7,884 bases of DNA from NCBI GenBank assembly GCA_013314865.1, contig JABUEV010000099.1, positions 1 to 7,884 on the forward strand. Direction: 5' to 3'. This DNA comes from Bacteroidales bacterium (lineage in GTDB: Bacteria; Bacteroidota; Bacteroidia; Bacteroidales; VadinHA17). The translations under genes and the position numbers were made by a program. Positions 1 to 5,647 of the stretch are shown here, piece by piece. Every line of letters starts with the position of its first letter. Positions within the stretch are counted from its first letter, which is position 1. The notes beneath the pieces are model-generated. The model saw nothing but the letters and a program-made list of their open reading frames with translations. It was not told the origin of the DNA and did no database searches.

Positions 1-749
1 CGCTGGTTGAAAAGTTTTACGAGACACAGTTTAACAGAGCGCCGGCGGTTGAATTTTCCCCATGGCAAGGAGGCAGTTTCACCGGTCAGGTAATATTCCC
101 TATTCAAAACAGTCTTGGTTATGAGGGTGACCATATCCGGCCCGGAATAATTTCCCTTACCCAGGATTTCAGGTTTTCAGACAATTTTAAGTGCAGTGTG
201 TCGGCCGGCAATTTTCCCGGCAGCATATATGGTATCTCTTCATCATCAGAACTTTATCTGCTTGACGGCGATCTGAACCTCGAATTGATGGCAGGACTTG
301 TAGGCAGTTCTCACTTTGTAGACAATGAATGGGTACATAGTCCAATGGAGAGATTCACTGCATCAGCTTCTTTGTCATGGTTCTGGCCGCATTTCAATAT
401 GGAATTAAAAGCCGGCATGGCGAGATTTGTAAACGAAGATTTCGGATTATTTGCATCAGCCCTTAGGATATTTAATGAAACATCTGTTGGTTTGTATGCC
501 CAGATCCTGGAATCAGGCACCAACGGCGGTTTTTTTTTCTCAGTTCCGCTCTTCTTCAGCCGGAGGAGCACCAGGAAACTGTTAAGAATAACTATTCCTC
601 CCCAGTATGGATTTACATATAACGCAGGCACTGAATATTTTTACGGACAATCACTCAGAACAAAATCAAATTCAATATATAAAGACAGATTTAAATGGAA
701 CAAATCGATAGAAAACATGATTATTAACCTTAAAAACAAAAAAGAATGA
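1..749 (+). CDS. YjbH-like outer-membrane beta-barrel protein, C-terminal part (5' truncated)
   Basis: The reading frame is open from base 3, so the gene starts upstream of the window; the internal GTG at 198 is not a credible start. About 248 residues are visible. They are rich in alternating polar/aromatic segments typical of outer-membrane beta-strands. The stretch with 'MELKAGMARFVNEDFGLF' followed by a phenylalanine-rich 'GGFFFSVPLFF' resembles the second barrel of YjbH, where a 'GRYLAxDxG' strand is followed by an 'F..G.xxSIPL' strand. YjbH proteins are outer-membrane components linked to exopolysaccharide production. The tail (about the last 35 residues) is basic and polar. The stop overlaps the next gene's start (ATGA at 746-749), which implies translational coupling. 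The family call comes from remembered sequence patterns; another barrel family is possible. Whether an N-terminal YjbH domain precedes this part cannot be seen. Confidence 0.65.
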   Translation, partial: LVEKFYETQFNRAPAVEFSPWQGGSFTGQVIFPIQNSLGYEGDHIRPGIISLTQDFRFSDNFKCSVSAGNFPGSIYGISSSSELYLLDGDLNLELMAGLVGSSHFVDNEWVHSPMERFTASASLSWFWPHFNMELKAGMARFVNEDFGLFASALRIFNETSVGLYAQILESGTNGGFFFSVPLFFSRRSTRKLLRITIPPQYGFTYNAGTEYFYGQSLRTKSNSIYKDRFKWNKSIENMIINLKNKKE

Positions 750-1456
750 AAAAACTCTACCCCCGGAAAAAATTAAGTCCGGTTTGCATTATGCTGGCAC
801 TTATGCTGTTTTTTTCATCATGCCGGAAGCCTGACAATACCAAAACATTTGAGGACGTATTTGATGTTTCAGGCATAGAGAATCTGAATGTTGAAATTGA
901 CAAGGCAAAATCTCCAGATGATCTGACAAAACTGGTTGAAGATGTAGATCTTAATGTGTCTGAAGAAATTTCAGCTGAAAGGATTGAACAGCTGATTAAA
1001 ACCATTGAACAGAACCTCGAGCTGTCTGATTCAGAAACAGACAAGCTTCTCAGAAATGATCCTGAAGCCCTCTTGCAGGTACTGGAGCGTTTTGGAAACA
1101 TCCCTGTTGAATTAAGCGATAAAAACATGGATTTCAGGCAACTGCAGAACAGTCCGTTAAGCAGGTTTACATTGGTTGAGAGAGAAGAGCCCGGATCAGA
1201 TTATTATCCTGAAGACTATTACTCCGCAATTAAGGAATACAGAAGGTTTATTGAAAAATGCGTTATCTGGCCCCTGAAAAAAATTCATGTCATACTCCTG
1301 CAGGATGAAAGCCAGCTGCCTCCTGGTGCGAAACTTGAATACTACGTTCTGATTGCAATGAACAACAAATGGGACATGTGGTGGTCGTACTGGAGATGGG
1401 GATGCTTTATGTTTAAGATTAAGCATAAAGGAGGTCACGGTTCATTCCCGGGATAA
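746..1456 (+). CDS. Predicted lipoprotein of unknown family, in YjbH-like operon
   Basis: This 236-residue protein starts with a basic N-terminus and a hydrophobic stretch (about residues 12-24), then a lipobox-like FSSC with Cys26, so it is probably a lipid-anchored envelope protein. Residues 35-120 are acidic and predicted mostly helical (runs such as 'SAERIEQLIKTIEQNLELS'). The C-terminal 75 residues differ: basic and aromatic, with five tryptophans in 'KWDMWWSYWRWGCF' and a glycine-rich end. I do not recognise a domain. The ATG overlaps the preceding stop, and a YjbH-like gene follows after 87 bases. This arrangement recalls the enterobacterial yjbEFGH operon, where YjbF is a lipoprotein encoded near the barrel protein YjbH, but I see no sequence proof that this protein is YjbF. 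Its role is inferred only from position: an accessory to the neighbouring barrels. Confidence 0.8.
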   Translation: MKKLYPRKKLSPVCIMLALMLFFSSCRKPDNTKTFEDVFDVSGIENLNVEIDKAKSPDDLTKLVEDVDLNVSEEISAERIEQLIKTIEQNLELSDSETDKLLRNDPEALLQVLERFGNIPVELSDKNMDFRQLQNSPLSRFTLVEREEPGSDYYPEDYYSAIKEYRRFIEKCVIWPLKKIHVILLQDESQLPPGAKLEYYVLIAMNNKWDMWWSYWRWGCFMFKIKHKGGHGSFPG

Positions 1457-1543
1457 GTATTGGTGTTGATTCTTTTAACCCGACCGGAACGAGTTGTAAT
1501 CCATCCGGCTGATAATTACTACTTTAAATGTTAGAGATAAGGT

Positions 1544-2251
1544 ATGAAGAAGATCCTTATCATAGTGATTTATTTTTATTCAGGATGTATCGTAACAGCC
1601 CAGCCAACAGCCGGAACAACCGGTTTGCTTAACTCACCCTCTGCTTCTATGCCGGCCGACGGCACATTTTCTGCCGGATTTAACTATCTTCCTGACATTG
1701 TCACTCCCCAGCCAAAATTCAACTACAACACATTTAACTATTATGCAGGAATGGCCTTCCTGCCGTTTCTCGAGCTAAGTTTCAGGATGACATTGTTGAA
1801 GAGACCGAATGAGGACAACTATTTCAACCAGGACAGGTCGCTGGAGGTGAGGTTAAGACTCCTGAAGGAACATAAATGGCTGCCATCGGTTGTAATAGGA
1901 GGCAATGATCTTTATTCAACCACACTTTCAGGGAATAAATATTTTAAATCCCTTTTCATCGTCGGAACGAAATCCTTTAATCTTGGGAATAACATCGCCG
2001 GGGTTTCCCTTGGTTATGCGCCGGGAGAATTCATCGACAGCAATATCTCAGGAGTGTTTGGAGGAGTTACTTTTTCTCCGTCTTTTCTGAAATCATTGTC
2101 GCTGATTGCAGAATATGATACAAGATACTTCAATGCAGGAGCTTCGATTTTGCTGTTCAGACATATTTTTCTTTACGGTTTTTCCGGTGGCCTGAAGCAA
2201 TTTTCAGGGGGTATTGCCTTCAGGCTGTATGCATGGGATGAAGAAAACTGA
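1544..2251 (+). CDS. YjbH domain-containing secreted/outer-membrane protein
   Basis: This 235-residue protein has a signal peptide (residues 1-20, ending in TAQ). The mature part begins with the YjbH hallmark 'TGLLNSPSASMPADGTF', a long loop, then 'FLPFLELSFRMTLL' and 'NQDRSLEVRLRLLKE', followed by strand-like 'LPSVVIGGNDLYST' and 'GVFGGVTFSPSF...LIAEYD'. These match the order of conserved blocks in the N-terminal YjbH domain (GLLNTPSA, LEVGFR, D.S...K.RL, P.VA.G..D, GPFGG, AEYD). It is about a third of the length of a full enterobacterial YjbH (roughly 700 residues), so it carries only one barrel-like unit; the C-terminal-type barrel is in the gene at 1-749. YjbH acts in the outer membrane and is linked to exopolysaccharide synthesis or export. 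The ATG at 1544 is preceded by a weak purine tract (AGATAAGG). A Cys15 lies in the signal peptide, but its context is a poor lipobox. It probably belongs with the two upstream genes. Confidence 0.8.
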   Translation: MKKILIIVIYFYSGCIVTAQPTAGTTGLLNSPSASMPADGTFSAGFNYLPDIVTPQPKFNYNTFNYYAGMAFLPFLELSFRMTLLKRPNEDNYFNQDRSLEVRLRLLKEHKWLPSVVIGGNDLYSTTLSGNKYFKSLFIVGTKSFNLGNNIAGVSLGYAPGEFIDSNISGVFGGVTFSPSFLKSLSLIAEYDTRYFNAGASILLFRHIFLYGFSGGLKQFSGGIAFRLYAWDEEN

Positions 2252-2434
2252 ACATGATGCTGTAATCCTGTCGGAACAAAACGACATACTTTTAGCTTTC
2301 TTCAAACAAAAACTACTTCTGAATTGGTTTTATTAGAGTCCCGTTATGAAAATAATGATTGCAGACTTAAATTATCAACATAAAAATAAGCCCGTTAGGG
2401 GGTCGACCTGCAACTAAGGATTAAAATTAAAAAG

Positions 2435-3439
2435 ATGAGATTTATATTTCTTTCACTGAATTTATTGCTTTTTATTACCTCGCTTCTAATACCGCAGGAT
2501 GCACCTGAAGACTACAAAATCGCGGTAAGTGAAATTTATCTTAGTGACCCCTTCATATTTGCAGATGAAACAGACAGCACTTATTACATGTATGGTTCAG
2601 GCGGCAATGGCACGGTTATGTGTTATGCCAGCAAAGATCTGAAGTACTGGAGCGACAGGTTTATAGTTTACAGGTTTAGGGAAAGCCACTGGGCGGGGCC
2701 AAAAGCTCCAAGCTGGGCGGCCGAAGTGCATAAATACAAAGGCAGGTACTATCTGTTTACCACTTCTGACGATGGAAAGCCAATGGGTAAAAATATAAGG
2801 GGTGAAGATTATCCCCGGCGGGCAACACAAATATATGTGGCAGATTCCCCCCGGGGGCCATTCAGGGATTTCACGGACAACAAACCACACACACCTGAAG
2901 GATGGCCATGTCTTGACGGCACTCTCTGGATTGAACATGGCAAACCCTATCTGGTTTTTTGTCATGAATGGACACAAATAATGGACGGCACTATTGATGC
3001 AGTGAAGTTGCCCAAAAACCTTGGCGTCCCTGTAAAAAAATCCTTTGTTCTTTTTAAAGCTTCGGAAGCTCCTTATGTAAAAGAATCTCCCCCTGACCCC
3101 AAAAAGGAATATGTCACTGACGGGTGCTTTTTATTCCGGACAAAGACAGGGAGGCTGGGTATGCTCTGGTCGAGCTGGAAAGAGGGAAAATATGTATTGA
3201 TGGCAGCATATTCAGAGTCGGGACGCCTTAGGGGGCCATGGAAACAGGACCGGGAGCTATTGTTTGAGGAAAACGGCGGTCATGGTATGTTGTTCACCAC
3301 CTTTGACGGGAAACTGATGCTCAGCATGCACTATGTTGATCCCGGTGATGCACGTCCGCGCCGCAAGCCCATCTTCATTGAAGCCGACGATTCAGGCGAC
3401 AGGCTGGTTCTGAAGAAAGAGGGACTGATTATAAAATGA
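2435..3439 (+). CDS. Secreted glycoside hydrolase, GH43-like
   Basis: This 334-residue protein has an N-terminal hydrophobic signal (residues 2-20, likely cleaved near 23) and so acts in the periplasm or outside. The body reads as a five-bladed GH43 beta-propeller: 'LSDPFIFAD' with Asp38 as the expected general base, 'SWAAEVHKYKGRYYLF' (variant of the WAPEV motif, 94-108), 'PCLDGTLWIEHGKPYLVF' with Asp161 as the expected pKa-tuning Asp, 'YVTDGCFLFR' (226-235), and 'GGHGMLFTTFDGKLMLSMH' (281-299) with a conserved His283. GH43 enzymes cleave arabinose-, xylose- or related linkages in plant or microbial polysaccharides; the substrate cannot be told here. The acid Glu expected near 229 is Asp (VTDG), as I recall for one Bacteroidota GH43 group. 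The length is normal for a single-domain GH43. No SusC/SusD pair or sugar-locus regulator is visible, so it is not clearly in a utilisation locus. It lies 183 bases after the YjbH-like gene, with no clear terminator between. Confidence 0.85.
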   Translation: MRFIFLSLNLLLFITSLLIPQDAPEDYKIAVSEIYLSDPFIFADETDSTYYMYGSGGNGTVMCYASKDLKYWSDRFIVYRFRESHWAGPKAPSWAAEVHKYKGRYYLFTTSDDGKPMGKNIRGEDYPRRATQIYVADSPRGPFRDFTDNKPHTPEGWPCLDGTLWIEHGKPYLVFCHEWTQIMDGTIDAVKLPKNLGVPVKKSFVLFKASEAPYVKESPPDPKKEYVTDGCFLFRTKTGRLGMLWSSWKEGKYVLMAAYSESGRLRGPWKQDRELLFEENGGHGMLFTTFDGKLMLSMHYVDPGDARPRRKPIFIEADDSGDRLVLKKEGLIIK

Positions 3440-3519
3440 CAAAACTCTCAATCAGAAAAGTTACGGTTGGGATTTCAGGATTATTTTATTAATGATTTAA
3501 ACCCGGTGATAATATCTGG

Positions 3520-3909
3520 TTACTGATAAATTGTATTCCTGATTGCAAGCCAGATTTTTATCTCATCATCCACTGTTTCCGGATCATAATCAGCGCCCCA
3601 TTTCTCAGTCAGAAGATATTCCCTGAAGGAGGATTCCGGATAAAAATGATTTTCAAGCAGATAGCTCTGCCATTTTATTTCAGTGAGTTTATAAATCCAT
3701 GTTTTTTTGTTTGCCCAGTATAATTGCAGGTTGGTTGTTGGTATGTATTCCCATATCGGATTTTTTGTCGGGATTACCTTTGGCCTTAAATTATTCCCGA
3801 TTTTCTTCCCCCGTATTTCATCATAAAATGAGCGATTAAGCTGAACAACCGGGTAGCCGGCATAGTAGTTTTCAGTTTTTTTCTCTTCCATAATGTAAAA
3901 AGTTAACAT
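3520..3909 (-). CDS. Hypothetical protein, 129 residues
   Basis: I do not recognise this protein. It is soluble-looking, without signal peptide or membrane segment, and rich in Tyr, Trp, Lys and Glu. Visible features are an N-terminal 'NYYAGYPVVQLNRSFYDEIRGKK', a central 'IWEYIPTTNLQLYWANKKTWIYKLTEIKWQSYLLE', and an acidic C-terminus ('WGADYDPETVDDEIKIWLAIRNTIYQ'). Its composition and absence of low-complexity sequence suggest a real protein rather than a chance frame. Two starts are possible: ATG at 3909 or the seventh codon at 3891 (MEEKKTENYY); the second gives a more natural N-terminus, and neither has a ribosome-binding site. It converges on the GH43 gene with only 80 bases between, without an obvious shared terminator. 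It is probably a monocistronic accessory gene of unknown function. Confidence 0.55.
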   Translation of the reverse strand: MLTFYIMEEKKTENYYAGYPVVQLNRSFYDEIRGKKIGNNLRPKVIPTKNPIWEYIPTTNLQLYWANKKTWIYKLTEIKWQSYLLENHFYPESSFREYLLTEKWGADYDPETVDDEIKIWLAIRNTIYQ

Positions 3910-4530
3910 TTAACAGCAAGTTACTTTTCACATCAGAAACAATCCGGTAAGTCGGCTTGAAATAACATTTTTGGCAGACTGCCCGCATCGTTTTACCACC
4001 GTGGTGTCGACTCGGTTGGTATCCATTTAAGGATTCCTGATGCTGAATGATGCAAAAATAATGAAAAATGTCAATTCATCTCCGGCTGAATTTCTTAAAT
4101 ATTTTAATCATAACGGAGGAATTACAAATCGTTTTAATCATCCGGATTAAATTGGAATAAAATTTACTTGCGTGGTAGCTTCAGAATATTTTCGTCAATT
4201 CATTGATTCATTTCATGTAAGAGAGAAAGACTGTTGTCAAATCGTACGGCATAAAACAAAAAGGTGATCGTTTTACAGCTAAATTGGTATAAAAAGAATT
4301 AAAAATGGACGAAGAAAGCATCAGATGTATTTTCCCGTTTTGGGAACTGGAGACAGGGGAAATCATAGTAAATCCAATGAGGCTGTTTAAGTTTTATCCA
4401 AACTAAGAAACGGACAACCTGTCTTAGAAGGCATTGAAGTTTATAACCTCTTAAAGGCAGGTTCCTGACCTTCAAATATAATACCCCTGTTTATTTCATG
4501 TCAGCTACCGCTAAATTTTTAATTTAAAGC
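3910..4530. other. Gene-poor stretch without a convincing gene
   Basis: No convincing protein or RNA gene is seen here. It is AT-rich with frequent stops. The only notable frame is a 33-codon ATG frame at 4305-4406 (+). A second short frame (to the stop at 4466-4468, ending 'GQPVLEGIEVYNLLKAGS') follows it in another phase. Together they could be the remnant of a decayed gene, but I cannot identify one. There is a small inverted repeat TTTAATC/GATTAAA (4133-4139 and 4145-4151) and a repeated TTTTAATCAT (two copies about 30 bases apart). The first bases should hold the promoter of the - strand hypothetical gene, but no clear element stands out. Confidence 0.5.
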
Positions 4531-4535
4531 GCGAC

Positions 4536-4630
4536 CGGGAATTGACTCACGGCGATTCCTTTAAGAGTGCTTTACAAAGCAAAACCCTTGGGTTTTTTTG
4601 TTTTCATGCCTCATTAAGCAAGCTCATGAG
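4536..4630. repeat. tRNA-fragment/hairpin repeat module, copy A
   Basis: The module begins with CGGGAATTG, which is the T-arm sequence of the tRNA gene at 4807-4880 as read on the + strand; with the preceding bases (GCGACCGGGAATTGA) it matches the tRNA 3' region with a 2-base gap. It continues with GGCGATTCCTTTAAGAGTGC, then TTTACA, an AAAACCC-TT-GGGTTTT hairpin followed by T-runs (4581-4600), and an AGCAAGCTCA segment (4617-4626). The same blocks recur in the same order in copy B, about 107 bases downstream. The GGCGATTCC block can fold back on GGAATTG. Likely a tRNA-derived or REP-like repeat that has decayed. Confidence 0.65.
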
Positions 4631-4642
4631 TATTATGGCACA

Positions 4643-4756
4643 CGGGAATTGCCTGCGGCGATTCCTTTAGGGGTGCTTTACAGCGAAAAATCCTGTCTCG
4701 CTGAAGCTCGACTGCGGCTTTTTTGTTTTTCAGCCTTGTGAGCAAGCTCACAGGCT
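4643..4756. repeat. tRNA-fragment/hairpin repeat module, copy B
   Basis: This is the second copy of the module: CGGGAATTG, a 5-base linker, then a 26-base block (4657-4682) differing from copy A at two positions. It is followed by GCGAAAAATCCTGTCTCGCT, a T-rich tract (4718-4730), and a hairpin with arms TGTGAGC/GCTCACA plus AGCC/GGCT and one bulged T (4732-4756). GGAATTGC and GCGATTCC within it can pair (one G-U), giving a small REP-like hairpin. Part of it (4679-4696) is also an exact inverted copy of bases just after the tRNA gene. It ends against the tRNA terminator. Confidence 0.65.
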
Positions 4757-4763
4757 TCAAACA

Positions 4764-4801
4764 AAAAATCCTGCGCAGTCTTTCGTCTGCACAGGATTTT
4801 T
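4764..4801 (-). terminator. Terminator-like hairpin directly after the tRNA
   Basis: A 15-base-pair stem (4764-4778 with 4787-4801, one G-T pair) encloses an 8-base loop, 5 bases past the tRNA 3' end. Read on the - strand it is AAAAATCCTGTGCAG, loop ACGAAAGA, CTGCGCAGGATTTTTT: a GC core ending in a T-run, the form of an intrinsic terminator. The A-run in the 5' arm pairs with the T-run, so it could also work from the other side. Confidence 0.8.
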
Positions 4802-4806
4802 CGCTG

Positions 4807-4880
4807 TAGCGAGACCGGGAATTGAACCCGGGACCTTATGATTATGAATCATACGCTCTAACCAACTGAGCTATCTCGCC
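4807..4880 (-). tRNA. tRNA with CAT anticodon (probably elongator Met)
   Basis: The - strand folds as a full cloverleaf of 74 bases: acceptor GGCGAGA with TCTCGCT (first pair G-T), D-arm GCTC/GAGC around AGTTGGTTA, anticodon stem TATGA/TCATA with loop TTCATAA (anticodon CAT), variable loop AGGTC, T-arm CCGGG/CCCGG with loop TTCAATT, discriminator A. CCA is not encoded (CAG follows). The anticodon stem lacks the three G-C pairs of initiator tRNA, and there is no 1-72 C-A mismatch, so this is not tRNA-fMet. A lysidine-modified tRNA-Ile reading AUA also has a CAT anticodon gene and is not fully excluded. It has its own promoter (4988-5018) and terminator (4764-4801). Confidence 0.95.
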
Positions 4881-4881
4881 C

Positions 4882-4941
4882 TTTGTCCTCCGTAGCTTCA
4901 GCGGAGGAGGAATTTGTCCTCCGTAGATTCATCGCAGGAGG
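4882..4941. repeat. Tandem CCTCCG hairpin repeats in the tRNA leader
   Basis: Two 22-base units, 4882-4903 and 4913-4934, are identical at 20 positions and spaced by 31 bases; the first 14 bases (TTTGTCCTCCGTAG) are exact. The first folds as TCCTCCG/CGGAGGA around a 9-base loop (4886-4908); the second folds as a shorter hairpin with CCTCC/GGAGG arms. They lie between the tRNA promoter and the tRNA 5' end, so they should be transcribed in its precursor. They may be dispersed repeats or a processing/folding element. Confidence 0.7.
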
Positions 4942-4954
4942 GCCATCTACTCCA

Positions 4955-4986
4955 ACCCTCCGGCTTCAGAGCCTCGTTTCGAGGGT
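4955..4986. repeat. Hairpin near the start of the tRNA transcript
   Basis: The outer arms are ACCCTC and GAGGGT (4955-4960, 4981-4986). Alternative inner hairpins are CCTCG-TTT-CGAGG (4972-4984) and GGCT-TCAG-AGCC (4962-4973). The sequence CCTCCGGCTTCAG here echoes the two CCTCCG units downstream in the leader, so it may be a third, more diverged copy. It sits right at the expected start of the - strand tRNA transcript. Confidence 0.45.
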
Positions 4987-4987
4987 G

Positions 4988-5018
4988 CAAATATACAGAG
5001 TTAATGCCAAAAAAACAA
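4988..5018 (-). promoter_or_regulatory. Bacteroidota-type promoter of the tRNA
   Basis: On the - strand, TTG (5016-5018) is followed by a 20-base spacer and TATATTTG (4988-4995), a full match to the -7 consensus TAnnTTTG with a -33 TTG at the normal distance. Transcription should begin around 4980-4982, leaving a leader of about 100 bases before the tRNA. Confidence 0.75.
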
Positions 5019-5046
5019 TTTGATTTTTTCTTTTGATATTTTTTTC

Positions 5047-5054
5047 TATATTGC
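5047..5054 (+). promoter_or_regulatory. Possible -7 element for the START-like gene
   Basis: TATATTGC (5047-5054) resembles TAnnTTTG and lies 36 bases before the ATG, which would suit a short leader. No TTTG is found at the usual spacing upstream, only T-rich sequence with TTTG at 24 bases. If real, this region holds divergent promoters for the tRNA and this gene. Confidence 0.35.
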
Positions 5055-5089
5055 ATGAAAGTAACATCCTGTAAACTCCTGCAACCGAG

Positions 5090-5464
5090 ATGAAATACGA
5101 GCTGGAATACACCCTTAACTGCTCACCGAAAATGCTATTTTCAAGGCTAAGTACTCCTGAAGGACTTGCAGAATGGTTCGCCGATGATGTTACCGTCGAG
5201 GGAGACATCTTTATCTTCCACTGGGGCAAAACCCATTCTTCGGCACGCCTTGCAATTGTCAGGGAAAACAAGCTGGTGAGATTCGAATGGACTGACCCCG
5301 GAGAACCTGACTCTAACTTCTTTGAATTCCGGCTTAATGTTCACGAACTTACAGGTGAAACCGCTCTCATCATTACCGACTTTGCCGAACCCGAAGAAAA
5401 AGAGGACGCCATCTACCTCTGGGACACCCAAATCTCAGACCTCAAAAGAGCCCTCGGCATCTGA
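5090..5464 (+). CDS. START-like (SRPBCC/AHSA1-type) domain protein
   Basis: This 124-residue cytoplasmic protein fills one START-like domain. The N-terminal strand 'KYELEYTLNCSPKMLFSRLSTPEGLAEWFADDV' is the signature start of the fold (strand, then helix with 'L.TP.GL..WFAD'), followed by strands 'FIFHWG', 'ARLAIVRENKLVRFEW', 'FFEFRLNVHELTGETALIITDFAE', and a C-terminal helix 'YLWDTQISDLKRALGI'. The pattern matches a short START-like family that is widespread in Bacteroidota (about 125 residues). The fold has a hydrophobic cavity, and relatives bind lipids or other ligands or act as Hsp90 co-factors; no specific ligand is known to me for this group. The ATG at 5090 is preceded by a weak purine patch (GAG). 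The permease gene on the same strand is 278 bases away and has its own promoter-like element. Confidence 0.88.
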   Translation: MKYELEYTLNCSPKMLFSRLSTPEGLAEWFADDVTVEGDIFIFHWGKTHSSARLAIVRENKLVRFEWTDPGEPDSNFFEFRLNVHELTGETALIITDFAEPEEKEDAIYLWDTQISDLKRALGI

Positions 5465-5547
5465 TCCTTCAACCTCTTTTAATACACGAAATCCTTATTA
5501 TTCCTGACTATTTGTTATATTGTTATATCTGATCGCGGGCAGGCTGA

Positions 5548-5635
5548 CCGGAAATTAGCGCGAAATTCAGTACAATCTGTAGAGCGTAAGCGCTGTGTAG
5601 CGAGCGTAAGATTGTACTGAATTTGTCATTTCCGG
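5548..5635. repeat. Long inverted repeat in START-permease spacer
   Basis: The outer arms CCGGAAAT/ATTTCCGG (5548-5555, 5628-5635) and inner arms AAATTCAGTACAATCT / AGATTGTACTGAATTT (5563-5578, 5609-5624) are perfect complements, giving 24 paired bases. The internal loops are unequal (7 and 3 bases). The 30-base apical part contains AGCG-TAAG-CGCT (5583-5594) and two copies of GAGCGTAAG (5582-5590, 5602-5610). It could serve as a terminator or RNA-stabilising structure for the START-like gene, or be a dispersed palindromic repeat. Confidence 0.8.
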
Positions 5636-5647
5636 CGCCCTTTTTTG

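Noticed and set aside
198..749. GTG at 198 as the real start of the first gene
   Set aside because: The frame is open to base 3 with barrel-like sequence before 198, so the gene is cut by the window rather than starting there.
757..1128. 123-codon open frame on the - strand
   Set aside because: Ser-rich shadow of the lipoprotein gene, which has a lipobox and overlaps its neighbour by ATGA.
1457..1543. Promoter before the YjbH-domain gene (TACTTTAA, 1520-1527)
   Set aside because: It matches TAnnTTTG poorly and the nearest TTG is 23 bases away; not enough to call.
2252..2434. Promoter or terminator between the YjbH-domain gene and the GH43 gene
   Set aside because: TACTTTTA has no -33 partner and GGTCGACC is only a short palindrome without a T-run.
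3961..4030. Integrase or recombination site around ACCACCGTGGT and GTCGAC
   Set aside because: Short palindromes only; no second copy and no integrase gene in the window.
4581..4600. Stand-alone + strand terminator (AAAACCC/GGGTTTT with T-run)
   Set aside because: The loop is only 2 bases and no gene precedes it; it is reported as part of repeat copy A instead.
4531..4756. CRISPR array
   Set aside because: Only two diverged copies of unequal length, with tRNA-like and terminator-like content; no regular repeat-spacer pattern and no cas genes.
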